A stretch of DNA of 18,390 nt from Coprenecus sp964640305 (GCA_964640305.1 CAZXFF010000040.1:1-18390), one strand, 5' to 3'; shown: positions 1 through 9,513, numbered from the stretch's first letter. Program-made: numbers and translations. Notes: generated by a model from the letters alone, not told the origin.

Positions 1-187
1 GGTTTTGGGATACGACTTCATGTGAAAGGGATGGGTCTATACTGGTAGAGAATATGCTCAGCAAGCCCCAAAGCATGGCGCATACAACCAATGCGATAGA
101 TGATTTGTCAATGTTGAACCTGTGTTCCGTGGCTATGAAGAAATAACCGAGAACAAAGATTATGACCATTATTAATTCCAAACTCAT
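1..187 (-). CDS. nhaD: NhaD-type Na+/H+ antiporter, N-terminal fragment
   Basis: The first 62 codons of a membrane protein that runs off the left edge of the window. The start is the ATG whose complement lies at 185-187, only 2 bp after the folC stop, so the two genes are probably co-transcribed and translationally coupled. The reading begins MSLELIMVIIFVLGYF, a first hydrophobic segment, followed by a short polar stretch containing EHRFNIDKSSIAL and then a second hydrophobic segment (about residues 33-48). The pattern of a first helix, then a glutamate-histidine pair, then 'K-x-x-x-A' entering the second helix, is what I know from the NhaD branch of the ArsB/NhaD ion transporter superfamily, which exchanges sodium for protons at the inner membrane. 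The ion-binding region lies outside the window, so the family call rests on the N-terminus alone. Another member of the ArsB/NhaD superfamily is possible. Confidence 0.7.
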   Translation of the reverse strand, partial: MSLELIMVIIFVLGYFFIATEHRFNIDKSSIALVVCAMLWGLLSIFSTSIDPSLSHEVVSQN

Positions 188-189
188 AA

Positions 190-1494
190 TTACAATTTTT
201 TATTAAAGAACTCTAATGCTTCAGCTACAACAAAACAACTCCCGCCAATATAGATATAGTCCTCTTTTTCAGAAGAACGCAATGCTTTTTCTATTGCATC
301 GGAAACGGTGTCGGCAACCTCCCCCTCTGGTTTTTCCAGTACTTCCCTGAGCTTCCTGGCCGGCATAGCCCTTGTTCCCGCAGCATTTGTAAATATATAG
401 CGGGCATTATGGGGAAGCAATTTTCCTGCCAAGGCGATATCCTTGTCGGCAGCCATACCGTAAATCATTGTGAGTTTTTTGCCATCGGATTCATATGCAA
501 GCTGTTTCATGGATATGGCGAGAGCTTCAGGATTGTGTCCTATGTCGCATATGACAGTAGGATTCTCCATTATTTTCTCCCATCTGCCATGGAGTCCTGA
601 CAATGAGGCCGTATTAGATATGGCATATACGATTTCCTTTTCGGCGAATGGGTGAGGGAAACCCAAGGCCTTCAATGCTCCGCACACTGTCCTGAGATTG
701 ATTTCCATCGAATCGGAATGCAGGTCAGTCGCCATTCCAGATATTGTTTCAATTTCGTTTTCAGTACAGCATTCTTCCCATTTGGTATGGGGAGATGAAT
801 TCTGTTCGGCCAGACTGCTTATAACAGATATGGCATCCTTCGGCAGTTTGCCGGTTACTACCGGAACTCCCGGTTTGATTATCCCGCCTTTCTCAGCTGC
901 TATCATCGCAAATGTATCCCCAAGGAATTCCTTGTGGTCCAATCCTATGGATGTTATTATGGACAGAACCGGTGTTACGATATTTGTAGAATCAAGCCTT
1001 CCTCCGAGTCCGGTTTCCAATACAGTAAAAGCCGTTTTCCTTTTTTTGAAAAAATCCAGGGCCATGGCAGTCGTGATTTCAAAAAATGAAGGTTTGCGGG
1101 ATGAAATGTAATCACCGTATCTTTCGACGAAACTGACCACTTCTTCTCTGGAGATTTCTTCGTAGTGACAACCGTTGCCAAAGGTTTGGGCAGAAATGAC
1201 TTTGATCCTTTCCCTGAAATCTACCAGATGCGGTGAGGTATACAGGCCTATCTGTTTTCCAGGGAATGCAAAAGCCAGTGCAGTTGCTATCATGTGCGCG
1301 ACAGATCCTTTTCCGTTTGTTCCTGCAATGTGGATTATCTTAAGGCTGTCCTGCGGATTTCCCATTTGCTCTGCAAAGTCGAACATGGCATCAAGTCCTG
1401 GTTTGTATGCTGCTGCACCGACCTTCTGGAAAGATGGTGTCATGGAGAAAAGACTTCTTGTGCAATTTTCATAGAGGGTTTGTATATCTTCCAT
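190..1494 (-). CDS. folC: Bifunctional folylpolyglutamate synthase / dihydrofolate synthase
   Basis: Cytoplasmic Mur-ligase-type enzyme. It joins L-glutamate to dihydropteroate and adds further glutamates to folates, using ATP. The 434-residue reading shows the ATP-binding P-loop AGTNGKGS at residues 57-64, the family motif TGLGGRLDSTN around 161-171, EKGGIIKPG around 201-209, HGRWE at 302-306 and DIGHNP at 317-322, where the C-terminal ligase domain begins. The length is normal for FolC. I chose the ATG at 1494 (MEDIQTLYEN). An upstream in-frame ATG at 1554 would add 20 residues that lack similarity to the family and would run through the proposed promoter. The gene reads away from purL across a shared promoter region and is followed after 2 bp by the nhaD-like gene. 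Confidence 0.93.
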   Translation of the reverse strand: MEDIQTLYENCTRSLFSMTPSFQKVGAAAYKPGLDAMFDFAEQMGNPQDSLKIIHIAGTNGKGSVAHMIATALAFAFPGKQIGLYTSPHLVDFRERIKVISAQTFGNGCHYEEISREEVVSFVERYGDYISSRKPSFFEITTAMALDFFKKRKTAFTVLETGLGGRLDSTNIVTPVLSIITSIGLDHKEFLGDTFAMIAAEKGGIIKPGVPVVTGKLPKDAISVISSLAEQNSSPHTKWEECCTENEIETISGMATDLHSDSMEINLRTVCGALKALGFPHPFAEKEIVYAISNTASLSGLHGRWEKIMENPTVICDIGHNPEALAISMKQLAYESDGKKLTMIYGMAADKDIALAGKLLPHNARYIFTNAAGTRAMPARKLREVLEKPEGEVADTVSDAIEKALRSSEKEDYIYIGGSCFVVAEALEFFNKKL

Positions 1495-1522
1495 AATCTG
1501 CTTTCTGTTGAAAAATTGTTTG

Positions 1523-1555
1523 CAAAAATGGCAATTATTCGCAATCGGTAACAAA
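1523..1555 (-). promoter_or_regulatory. Candidate folC promoter (Bacteroidota -33/-7 type)
   Basis: Read on the minus strand there is TTTG at 1555-1552 and CATTTTTG at 1530-1523, separated by 21 bp. This fits the Bacteroidota consensus TTTG-N19-21-TAnnTTTG with one mismatch in the -7 box. It predicts a start of transcription about 20-25 bp upstream of the folC ATG. The match is by eye only. Confidence 0.45.
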
Positions 1556-1571
1556 ATATTCTTTATTTTTG
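1538..1571 (+). promoter_or_regulatory. Candidate purL promoter (Bacteroidota -33/-7 type)
   Basis: TATTTTTG at 1564-1571 is a perfect TAnnTTTG -7 box. The weaker TTCG at 1538-1541 lies 22 bp upstream in the place of the -33 box. Transcription would start near 1577, about 20 bp before the purL ATG at 1598. The element interleaves with the opposing folC promoter, so the two could compete for sigma factor binding. Confidence 0.5.
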
Positions 1572-1597
1572 AAAATTATTATCCGGAATCTAATATC

Positions 1598-4500
1598 ATG
1601 ATACAGTTTTTCAAGTCATCGGAAGGTCATATTATCGCAGTTGATTCGACCGAGAAATTTTCAGAACAGACAATAAAGACACTTGAATGGTTGTTCTCCG
1701 GTGCCGTACCACTGGAAGAGGACAGCATCTCTGGTACATTCATCGGACCAAGAAAGGAGATGATAACCCCATGGAGTACAGCCGCGGTGGAAATTACACA
1801 GAATATGAACATCGTCGGTATCCGCAGGATAGAGGAGTTTTATCCGGCAGCTGACATTGATGCTCCCGACGATGAAATACCTCATGACAAGATGCTGCAG
1901 AGGATATACCGCAATCTTGACGGAACAGTCTTTACTGTCGCAAGAGAGCCGGAACCTGTCCGTTATATTTCGGATTTTGAAGCATATAATAAAGAGGAAG
2001 GCCTTGCTTTGTCCCCCGAGGAGATAGAGTATCTGCAAAAATTATCGGAAAAGCTGGGCAGATCACTTACAGACAGTGAGGTGTTCGGTTTTTCCCAGGT
2101 CAATTCAGAGCACTGCAGGCACAAGATATTCAACGGAACATTTGTAATCGACGGGGTTGAGCAGGAATCTACCCTATTCAAACTGATAAAAAAGACATCA
2201 GCCACCAATCCTGGGCGGATTGTATCGGCATATAAGGATAACTGTGCCTTTATTGAAGGCCCCAAGGTAAATCTGTTCTATCCTGCATCTGCTTCAAAGC
2301 CTGGTGTATTCAGGACGAAAGAGGAAAAGACAGTCATTTCGATGAAGGCTGAGACACACAACTTTCCGACTACAGTAGAGCCATTCAACGGCGCTGCAAC
2401 CGGCAGCGGCGGGGAAATCAGGGACAGGATTGCCGGAGGAAAGGGCTCTTTCCCTATAGCCGGTACAGCAGTATACATGACTTCCTACCCGAGGATTGAT
2501 CCAGGCCGTGCATGGGAAGCGCTTCCCCCTAGAAAATGGCTATACCAGACACCTTCGGAAATACTTATCAAGGCATCGAACGGAGCTTCTGATTTCGGGA
2601 ACAAGTTCGGTCAGCCGCTTATCTGCGGATCGCTTTACACTATGGAGCATATCGAGCATGATCCTGACGGCACTGACAGGAAATATGGCTATGACAAAGT
2701 TATAATGCTTGCCGGTGGTGTAGGATATGCGAAAATGTCGGACGCGGCAAAGGACAAGCCGTCCGCAGGAGATGAGATAGTCCTGCTGGGCGGTGACAAT
2801 TACAGAATAGGCATGGGGGGAGGCGCAGTGTCTTCGGTGGCAACAGGGGAATATGACAATTCCATTGAACTCAATGCAATCCAGAGAGCCAACCCCGAAA
2901 TGCAGAAAAGGGTATACAATGTTATACGAGCCGAAGCGGAGAAAGAACATAACGCCATCGTTTCTATACACGACCATGGAGCAGGAGGACATCTTAACTG
3001 TCTGTCGGAACTTGTGGAAGAGGTCGGAGGGGATATCGATATTTCCAAACTGCCTGTAGGCGACCCCACCCTATCCGAGAAAGAGATAATAGGGAACGAG
3101 AGTCAGGAGAGGATGGGACTGGTGATGAAGCATTCCGATACTGAAGAACTGAGAAAGATAGCGGAAAGGGAGAGGGCACCTTTCTATATAATAGGGAATG
3201 CTACCGGGAAGCATAATTTTACACTGAGGAACTCCAGAACGGGCAGTACACCTATCGATCTGGCCCTGTCCGATATGTTCGGATCCACTCCCAAGACAGT
3301 AATGACCGATATTTCCCCTAAAGGCGGAGCTGACGGTAAAGGAGGCTTCAGCAGAATTACGGAAAATCCGGATTCAATGACACCTGCTGCAATTGAATCT
3401 GCGATAAGGAACGTTCTCCTTATGGAATCTGTAGCATGCAAGGATTGGCTTACGAACAAGGTTGACAGGTCCGTCACCGGACTGATTGCCTGCCAGCAGT
3501 GCTGCGGGGAAATACAGTTGCCTCTCAATGACGTCGGGGTTACTGCAATCAGCTTTACTGATCCGGAGGGAATAGCGGTATCGATAGGACATGCACCTGC
3601 CCAGGCCATGATAGATCCGGCTGCAGGTTCCCGACTTGCAATTGCAGAAGCCCTTACCAATATCATCTGGACTCCTATAAAAGACAACATATACGGGATA
3701 TCATTGAGTGCCAACTGGATGTGGCCATGCAAGAACGAGGGAGAGAACACCCGTCTCTACAGGGCGGTAAAAGGTGCGAGCGATTTTGCCATAGAACTCG
3801 GAATCAATATTCCTACCGGGAAGGATTCCATGTCCATGACCCAGAAATACCCTGACGGGGAAAAGGTCCTTTCTCCAGGTACCTTGATAATATCTGCTAC
3901 AGGTCAGTGCAAGGATGTCAACAAGACCTTGCATCCAGTATTCAGGAACGGTGCCGATTCGGTCATCATGTACGTTCCGTTTGTGCATATTGAAAGCGGA
4001 AGGGAAAGTTTCCCTCTTGGCGGTTCTGCATATGCCCTCTCTACAGGAAAGATAGGATCAACGGCTCCGGATGTAAAAGATACACTTTACTTCAAGCAGT
4101 GTTTCTGTGTCCTGCAGGATGCAATGTTCAATTCAATGCACAATCCGGTACTTGCCGGACACGACGTTTCCGCCGGAGGCCTTGTAACTGGATTGCTGGA
4201 AATGTGTTTTGCAAATACAGAGGGAGGTGCGGATATCGACCTGACAGGATTCGGAACAGCGGACATTCTGTTCAGTGAAGTCCCTGGAATAGTCTTGCAG
4301 GTATCCGCAGAAAGCAAAGAGGAATTCCTGAAGAACATACGTGGTATCAAGTCCTACGAGATAGGCCGTTTGTCTGCCGGACGCAGAATGAATATAAAAT
4401 ACGGAAAACAAGGGCATACCGTTTCATTGGACATAGATGAGATGAGGGATGTATGGTACAGGACTTCCTATCTTCTTGACAAGATGCAGTCAGGAGAGAA

Positions 4501-5350
4501 ATGTGCTTCCGAAAGGTACTCGAATTATAAGCAACAGCCTTTGCACTATGCCTTCCCCAAGCATTTCAACGGGAAATATGCCATGCCGTCGCAGAGGCGC
4601 AGCAAAGCCGCGATAATCAGGGAAACCGGTTCGAACGGGGACAGGGAAATGGCATGGGCACTGTACCTTGCCGGATTTGAGGTTAGGGATGTCCATGTAA
4701 CGGACCTGGTATCCGGACGTGAGACTCTGGATGATATACAGATGATAGTTTTCGTCGGAGGTTTCTCCAATGCCGATACTCTCGGTTCCGCAAAAGGATG
4801 GGCAGGGGCATTGCTTTACAATGAAAAGGCACGTACTGCCATCGAGCGCTTCTATGCCAGAAAGAATACCCTTAGCCTGGGAGTCTGCAACGGATGCCAG
4901 CTCATGGCGGAAATGGGGCTCATAACACCTGACGACAAGGCCATTTCCCCCAAGATGAAACACAATGATTCCCACAAGTACGAATCTGCATTTGTAGGGG
5001 TGACCATTGAAGAGTCCCCTTCTATCATGCTCTCATCCCTCCAGGGGACCAGGCTCGGAATATGGGTGGCTCATGGAGAGGGCAAGTTCTCGTTCCCTTT
5101 GCCTGTCGACAAATACAATGTGGCTTTGAGATACAACTATACTTCATATCCTGCAAATCCGAACGGTTCTCCGGAAGGTATTGCCGGGGTTTGTTATCCG
5201 GACGGAAGGCATCTGGCAATGATGCCTCATCCGGAACGCTGCCTCAGACCATGGAACTGGGCATATTACCCGGACAGACAGGATGATGAGGTTACTCCAT
5301 GGATAGAAATGTTCGTAAATGCAAGAGTATGGATAGAAAAGCAGTCGTAA
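1598..5350 (+). CDS. purL: Phosphoribosylformylglycinamidine synthase, large single-chain type
   Basis: Fourth step of de novo purine synthesis: ATP- and glutamine-dependent conversion of FGAR to FGAM in the cytoplasm. The 1250-residue chain has the full large-PurL layout: an N-terminal PurS-like domain (about 1-130), the linker motif QVNSEHCRHK at 167-176, a first synthetase half with ETHNFPTTVEPFNGAATGSG starting at 252, a second half with the signature PTGKDSMSM, and a C-terminal class I glutamine amidotransferase domain. In that domain the catalytic triad reads Cys1097 (in GVCNGCQ), His1211 and Glu1213 (in PHPERC). The start MIQFFKSSEG is chosen over an in-frame ATG at 1508, because it matches Bacteroidales PurL N-termini and sits 27 bp after a perfect -7 box. 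The PIN-PhoH gene follows 5 bp after the stop. Confidence 0.97.
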   Translation: MIQFFKSSEGHIIAVDSTEKFSEQTIKTLEWLFSGAVPLEEDSISGTFIGPRKEMITPWSTAAVEITQNMNIVGIRRIEEFYPAADIDAPDDEIPHDKMLQRIYRNLDGTVFTVAREPEPVRYISDFEAYNKEEGLALSPEEIEYLQKLSEKLGRSLTDSEVFGFSQVNSEHCRHKIFNGTFVIDGVEQESTLFKLIKKTSATNPGRIVSAYKDNCAFIEGPKVNLFYPASASKPGVFRTKEEKTVISMKAETHNFPTTVEPFNGAATGSGGEIRDRIAGGKGSFPIAGTAVYMTSYPRIDPGRAWEALPPRKWLYQTPSEILIKASNGASDFGNKFGQPLICGSLYTMEHIEHDPDGTDRKYGYDKVIMLAGGVGYAKMSDAAKDKPSAGDEIVLLGGDNYRIGMGGGAVSSVATGEYDNSIELNAIQRANPEMQKRVYNVIRAEAEKEHNAIVSIHDHGAGGHLNCLSELVEEVGGDIDISKLPVGDPTLSEKEIIGNESQERMGLVMKHSDTEELRKIAERERAPFYIIGNATGKHNFTLRNSRTGSTPIDLALSDMFGSTPKTVMTDISPKGGADGKGGFSRITENPDSMTPAAIESAIRNVLLMESVACKDWLTNKVDRSVTGLIACQQCCGEIQLPLNDVGVTAISFTDPEGIAVSIGHAPAQAMIDPAAGSRLAIAEALTNIIWTPIKDNIYGISLSANWMWPCKNEGENTRLYRAVKGASDFAIELGINIPTGKDSMSMTQKYPDGEKVLSPGTLIISATGQCKDVNKTLHPVFRNGADSVIMYVPFVHIESGRESFPLGGSAYALSTGKIGSTAPDVKDTLYFKQCFCVLQDAMFNSMHNPVLAGHDVSAGGLVTGLLEMCFANTEGGADIDLTGFGTADILFSEVPGIVLQVSAESKEEFLKNIRGIKSYEIGRLSAGRRMNIKYGKQGHTVSLDIDEMRDVWYRTSYLLDKMQSGEKCASERYSNYKQQPLHYAFPKHFNGKYAMPSQRRSKAAIIRETGSNGDREMAWALYLAGFEVRDVHVTDLVSGRETLDDIQMIVFVGGFSNADTLGSAKGWAGALLYNEKARTAIERFYARKNTLSLGVCNGCQLMAEMGLITPDDKAISPKMKHNDSHKYESAFVGVTIEESPSIMLSSLQGTRLGIWVAHGEGKFSFPLPVDKYNVALRYNYTSYPANPNGSPEGIAGVCYPDGRHLAMMPHPERCLRPWNWAYYPDRQDDEVTPWIEMFVNARVWIEKQS

Positions 5351-5355
5351 AGCGT

Positions 5356-6696
5356 ATGGCAGGAAGCAGTCATCCCAAGGTATTTGTATTCGATACGAAT
5401 GTAATCCTTCATGACCATAGGGCAGTATATAATTTTCAGGAAAACGACATTTATATTCCTGTCACTGTCATTGAAGAGCTGGACAAGTTCAAGAAGGGGG
5501 ATGACAATCTCAGCTACAACGCAAGGGCATTTGTCAGGGAGATCGACAAGGTCTCCACAAACTTTCTTTTTGACCGTGGAATCAGCCTTGGCAAAGGACG
5601 CGGTATAATAAAGATAGAGATGGGGCATCCCTACCCGCAGTCTGTCAAGGACTCCCTTGTGGATGATATCCCTGATCACAGGATTATAGCTACTGCATTG
5701 TGGCTTAGAGACAATATGCCGGACAGGAAAGTCATCCTGGTTACTAAGGATATCAACATGAGACTCAAGGCAAAGGCTTTGGGACTGATGGCTCAGGACT
5801 ACCTGTCTGACCGTGTGGAAGAGAAGAAGATAGTCAGGACCGAAAAGGAAGTCCAGACAGTAAAGAATGTGTCGTCAGATGTTCTTGGAAATCTGGCATC
5901 CGGAAACGAAGTACATGTACAGCAGCTTGGAATAAAGAAAAGGCCTTTGCCGAATCAGTTATACAGGCTGGTCGACCGTGAGAACAGTGTGACGTTGGCC
6001 AGGTTCGACAGTAAAAGCAATGCAATTGTAAGAATAAGGGAAGGTGCAGCATATGGCATTACTCCGAGAAATGAGGAACAGCGCTTTGCTTTGGACGCAG
6101 TAATGAATCCGGATATCAGCCTTGTTTCCCTCACCGGAAGGGCAGGTACCGGAAAGACACTTATTGCGTTGGCAGGAGCGCTTGCCCAGGCGGATAGCTT
6201 CGATCAGATACTGGTTGCCCGTCCTGTTATTCCTTTGAAGAACCAGGAATTGGGTTTTTTGCCTGGAAGTGTCAATGACAAGATAGGTCCCTACATGCTT
6301 CCTCTTTTCGATAATCTGTCCGTAATCAAGAACTGCTTCTCGTCTTCCAGTAAGGAGAACATAAAGATTGAAGACATGCTCAGGAGGGAAAAACTCCTTA
6401 TAAGTCCGCTTGCATACATAAGGGGAAGAAGTCTCGGGAATGTGTTTTTCATTATAGACGAATCCCAGAACCTTACTCCGCATGAAGTGAAGACTATAAT
6501 AACGAGGGCAGGAGAAGGCACTAAAATAGTATTTACTGGAGACATTTACCAGATAGACCAGCCTTATCTTGATATACATTCCAACGGACTGACTCATTTA
6601 TGCGACAAGTTCCAGGGACAGCCTGTTTTCGGGCATGTCAATATGGTAAAAGGTGAAAGGAGTGCACTTTCGGAACTTGCCGGTAAGTTATTGTGA
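5356..6696 (+). CDS. PIN-PhoH protein (PhoH2-like ATPase/nuclease)
   Basis: A 446-residue fusion of an N-terminal PIN ribonuclease domain and a C-terminal PhoH ATPase domain. The PIN domain (about 8-150) keeps the acidic metal-binding positions: Asp13 in VFDTN, Glu40/Glu41, Asp104/Asp107 in DDIPDHR and Asp132 in VTKDIN. The PhoH domain (about 235-446) has Walker A GRAGTGKT at 261-268, Walker B FFIIDES at 364-370 and a later TGD motif around 394-396. Mycobacterial PhoH2, with the same fusion, has been described as an RNA-unwinding and RNA-cutting enzyme; a similar role here is inference. I chose the ATG at 5356, 5 bp after the purL stop. Two in-frame ATGs at 5299 and 5329 would overlap purL and add residues outside the fold. 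It is probably read through from the purL promoter. Confidence 0.88.
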   Translation: MAGSSHPKVFVFDTNVILHDHRAVYNFQENDIYIPVTVIEELDKFKKGDDNLSYNARAFVREIDKVSTNFLFDRGISLGKGRGIIKIEMGHPYPQSVKDSLVDDIPDHRIIATALWLRDNMPDRKVILVTKDINMRLKAKALGLMAQDYLSDRVEEKKIVRTEKEVQTVKNVSSDVLGNLASGNEVHVQQLGIKKRPLPNQLYRLVDRENSVTLARFDSKSNAIVRIREGAAYGITPRNEEQRFALDAVMNPDISLVSLTGRAGTGKTLIALAGALAQADSFDQILVARPVIPLKNQELGFLPGSVNDKIGPYMLPLFDNLSVIKNCFSSSSKENIKIEDMLRREKLLISPLAYIRGRSLGNVFFIIDESQNLTPHEVKTIITRAGEGTKIVFTGDIYQIDQPYLDIHSNGLTHLCDKFQGQPVFGHVNMVKGERSALSELAGKLL

Positions 6697-6707
6697 TATT
6701 TTTTTAT

Positions 6708-6715
6708 TATTTTTG
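6708..6715 (+). promoter_or_regulatory. Candidate ppdK promoter -7 box
   Basis: TATTTTTG is a perfect TAnnTTTG box placed 25 bp before the ppdK ATG, within the 44-bp gap after the phoH-like gene. No clear TTTG is seen 19-21 bp further upstream, so the -33 element is weak or absent. It implies ppdK is transcribed separately from purL-phoH. Confidence 0.45.
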
Positions 6716-6740
6716 CCGTTTGAATAAAAAACAGTAATTT

Positions 6741-9449
6741 ATGTCAGTTAAAAGAGTTTATTTTTTTGGAGGAAAAGAAGCCGAAGGAAACGGTTCTATG
6801 AAAAACCTGTTGGGTGGCAAAGGTGCCAACCTTGCGGAGATGTGTACACTCGGGATGCCGGTACCGGCAGGGTTCACAATCACAACTGATTGCTGTACCG
6901 AGTATTACGGACTTGGATGCAAGTATCCCGCAGAACTCGAGACGGAAGTCAACACCGCTCTTGCCCGTGCAGAAAAGATGATGGGAAGGAAATTCGGGGA
7001 CAAGGAGAATCCCCTTCTTGTTTCCTGCCGTTCAGGTGCCAGGTCATCAATGCCGGGTATGATGGAGACGGTTCTCAATATCGGACTTTGCTCTACTACT
7101 ATTCCCGGTATGATTGCAAAGACCAATAATCCCCGGTTTGTCTATGATGCGTACCGCCGTCTGATCATGATGTATTCTGATGTGGTTATGGAAAAGGCGG
7201 AAGGAATCGAACCTGCAGAAGGTGAAGGTATCAGGGTTCAGCTTGACAGGATGTTGGGTGATCTCAAAAAAGCAAAAGGATACAAAAGCGATACAGACCT
7301 TACAGAAGAAGATCTTATCCGGCTCTGTGACGATTTCAAGGTAAGGGTGAAACAGGTACTTGGAAAAGAGTTTCCCGACAATGCATATGAGCAGCTTTGG
7401 GGAGGAATAGGTGCTGTTTTCAAATCCTGGAACGGGAAAAGGGCCGTTGCATACCGCCGTATAGAAGGCATTCCTGATGATTGGGGAACAGCAGTTAACG
7501 TGCAGGCAATGGTATTCGGAAACATGGGTGACAATTCCGCTACCGGTGTGGCTTTCTCACGTAACCCCGCTACAGGAGAGAACAAATTCTATGGTGAGTG
7601 GCTCGTTAATGCACAGGGAGAAGATGTGGTTGCCGGTATCCGTACACCCAATCCCCTTAATGAGGCAACCAAGAACGAACATAACAAGCATCTTGCTTCT
7701 CTCGAGACGGCAATGCCTGAAGTATATAAGGAACTTGATGATATACAGAAGCATCTTGAGCATCATTTCAAGGATATGCAGGATATCGAGTTTACAATCC
7801 AGGACGGTAAACTCTGGATGCTCCAGTGCCGTGTAGGCAAAAGGACAGGTGTCGCCGCATTGAATATGGCTATGGATATGCTTGAAGAAGGTCTTATCGA
7901 TGAAAAGACGGCAGTTATGCGTCTGGCTCCTGCCCAGTTGGACGAACTCCTCCACCCTATTCTCGATCCTTCTTTCGAAAAAGCGGCTCATGTCATAGCA
8001 CAGGGACTCCCCGCAGGTCCCGGAGGTTCTGTAGGCAAGATCTATTTTACTTCCGAGAAGGCAGTAGAAGCAGCCAAGAGGGGTGAGAAAGTGATACTTG
8101 TGCGCGAAGAGACCAACCCTGAAGATGTGGAAGGGATGCGTGCTGCAGACGGTATCCTTACAGCCCGTGGAGGTATGACATCCCATGCCGCACTTGTAGC
8201 CCGCGGATGGGGAAAATGCTGTATCGTAGGCTGCGATGCCCTTCATATTGACATGCAGGCCAAAACACTGAAGATAGGCGACCGTACATATTGCGAAGAG
8301 GATATCTTCTCATTGAACGGAAGCAAAGGACTGGTATATGACCAGAAGGTCAAGACAATGGATGCTTCCGAAAATCCCCGTTTCATCGAGTTCATGAAGA
8401 TCGTGGACAAATACCGTAAACTAGGAGTGCGTACCAATGCCGATACACCTGAAGATGCCGAACGTGCCCTTTCATTCGGTGCAGAAGGAATCGGTCTTTT
8501 CCGTATTGAACATATGTTCTATGGAACCAATTCAGAGGCTCCTCTTTCCAAACTGCGCAAGATGATCCTGTCAAAGGATAAGCAGGAGAGGCTTGTCGCC
8601 CTGAAGGAACTCGAACCGTATATCAAGGAGGCTGTAAAAGGCACCATGAAAGTAATGGACGGCCGTCCTGTTACTTTCCGTCTACTCGACCCCCCCTTGC
8701 ATGAGTTCGTACCCCAGAGCCTTGAAAAGATCACAGAACTTGCAACCGAACTCGGTGTAAGCATAGAGGATATCCAGAAACGCGGGGAGGGCCTTCATGA
8801 AGTCAACCCTATGATGGGACACAGGGGCGTACGTCTTGGCGTTACATATCCCGAGATAAGCGAAACGCAGTTCAGGGCTATTTTCAATGCAACAGCCGAG
8901 CTTATCAAGGAAGGTTATAATCCTAAACCTGAGATCATGATTCCTGTTACCATCATTGTATATGAGCTCAACTACCAGAAGACCATCTGCGACAGGGTGC
9001 ACCGCGAGGTAGAGCAGGCTACAGGTACAAAGATAGATTATCTGTACGGAACAATGATCGAAATACCCAGGGCTGCCCTTATGGCTGACCGTATGGCCTC
9101 TACTGCCCAGTTCTTCTCATTCGGTACCAATGACCTTACTCAGATGACATTCGGATTCTCCCGTGACGATATCGGAGGATTTATGGGAGACTACCTGAGG
9201 AAGAAAATCATTCCTTTCGATCCTTTCCAGACCCTTGACGTGAAATCGGTCGGAAAACTCATCAAGATAGGCGTTGACGGCGGACGCAGTACCAATCCCA
9301 ATCTGAAAGTCGGAATCTGCGGTGAACACGGTGGAGACCCCGCTTCCGTAGAGTTCTGTCATAAGGTAGGAATGAACTATGTGTCATGCTCTCCTTTCAG
9401 GGTTCCTATTGCACGTCTTGCAGCGGCCCAGGCAGCGATAAAGGAATAA
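6741..9449 (+). CDS. ppdK: Pyruvate, phosphate dikinase
   Basis: Reversible interconversion of pyruvate, ATP and phosphate with phosphoenolpyruvate, AMP and pyrophosphate, in the cytoplasm. In anaerobes it often runs glycolytically or links PEP and pyruvate in both directions. The 902-residue protein has the N-terminal nucleotide-binding domain (GGKGANLAEM near residues 26-35, SCRSGARSSMPGMM near 95-108), the swivelling phosphohistidine domain with GGMTSHAALVARGWG and catalytic His482, and the C-terminal PEP/pyruvate barrel with FGTNDLTQM and GICGEHGGDP, the latter containing catalytic Cys860. Length and motif order are normal for PPDK and separate it from PEP synthase. It has its own -7 box upstream and a strong terminator 20 bp after the stop, so it is likely monocistronic. 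Confidence 0.97.
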   Translation: MSVKRVYFFGGKEAEGNGSMKNLLGGKGANLAEMCTLGMPVPAGFTITTDCCTEYYGLGCKYPAELETEVNTALARAEKMMGRKFGDKENPLLVSCRSGARSSMPGMMETVLNIGLCSTTIPGMIAKTNNPRFVYDAYRRLIMMYSDVVMEKAEGIEPAEGEGIRVQLDRMLGDLKKAKGYKSDTDLTEEDLIRLCDDFKVRVKQVLGKEFPDNAYEQLWGGIGAVFKSWNGKRAVAYRRIEGIPDDWGTAVNVQAMVFGNMGDNSATGVAFSRNPATGENKFYGEWLVNAQGEDVVAGIRTPNPLNEATKNEHNKHLASLETAMPEVYKELDDIQKHLEHHFKDMQDIEFTIQDGKLWMLQCRVGKRTGVAALNMAMDMLEEGLIDEKTAVMRLAPAQLDELLHPILDPSFEKAAHVIAQGLPAGPGGSVGKIYFTSEKAVEAAKRGEKVILVREETNPEDVEGMRAADGILTARGGMTSHAALVARGWGKCCIVGCDALHIDMQAKTLKIGDRTYCEEDIFSLNGSKGLVYDQKVKTMDASENPRFIEFMKIVDKYRKLGVRTNADTPEDAERALSFGAEGIGLFRIEHMFYGTNSEAPLSKLRKMILSKDKQERLVALKELEPYIKEAVKGTMKVMDGRPVTFRLLDPPLHEFVPQSLEKITELATELGVSIEDIQKRGEGLHEVNPMMGHRGVRLGVTYPEISETQFRAIFNATAELIKEGYNPKPEIMIPVTIIVYELNYQKTICDRVHREVEQATGTKIDYLYGTMIEIPRAALMADRMASTAQFFSFGTNDLTQMTFGFSRDDIGGFMGDYLRKKIIPFDPFQTLDVKSVGKLIKIGVDGGRSTNPNLKVGICGEHGGDPASVEFCHKVGMNYVSCSPFRVPIARLAAAQAAIKE

Positions 9450-9468
9450 TCTTACATAGATAATTTAT

Positions 9469-9513
9469 ATCAGGCTGTAATGACTGTCATCAGGTCATTA
9501 CAGCCTGATTTTC
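9469..9513 (+). terminator. Intrinsic terminator after ppdK
   Basis: A perfect 16-bp inverted repeat, ATCAGGCTGTAATGAC (9469-9484) and GTCATTACAGCCTGAT (9494-9509), with a 9-base loop, is followed by a short T run (TTTT, 9510-9513 region). It begins 20 bp after the ppdK stop. On the minus strand the flank is A/T-rich but has no T run, so it acts mainly on the plus strand. Confidence 0.85.

Noticed and set aside
698..1111. 137-codon plus-strand open frame antisense to folC
   Set aside because: It lies fully inside folC, which has all expected motifs; no independent signal supports it.
7557..8246. 229-codon minus-strand open frame antisense to ppdK
   Set aside because: Shadow of a well-supported gene; the composition (many Cys, His, Phe) is typical of antisense translation.
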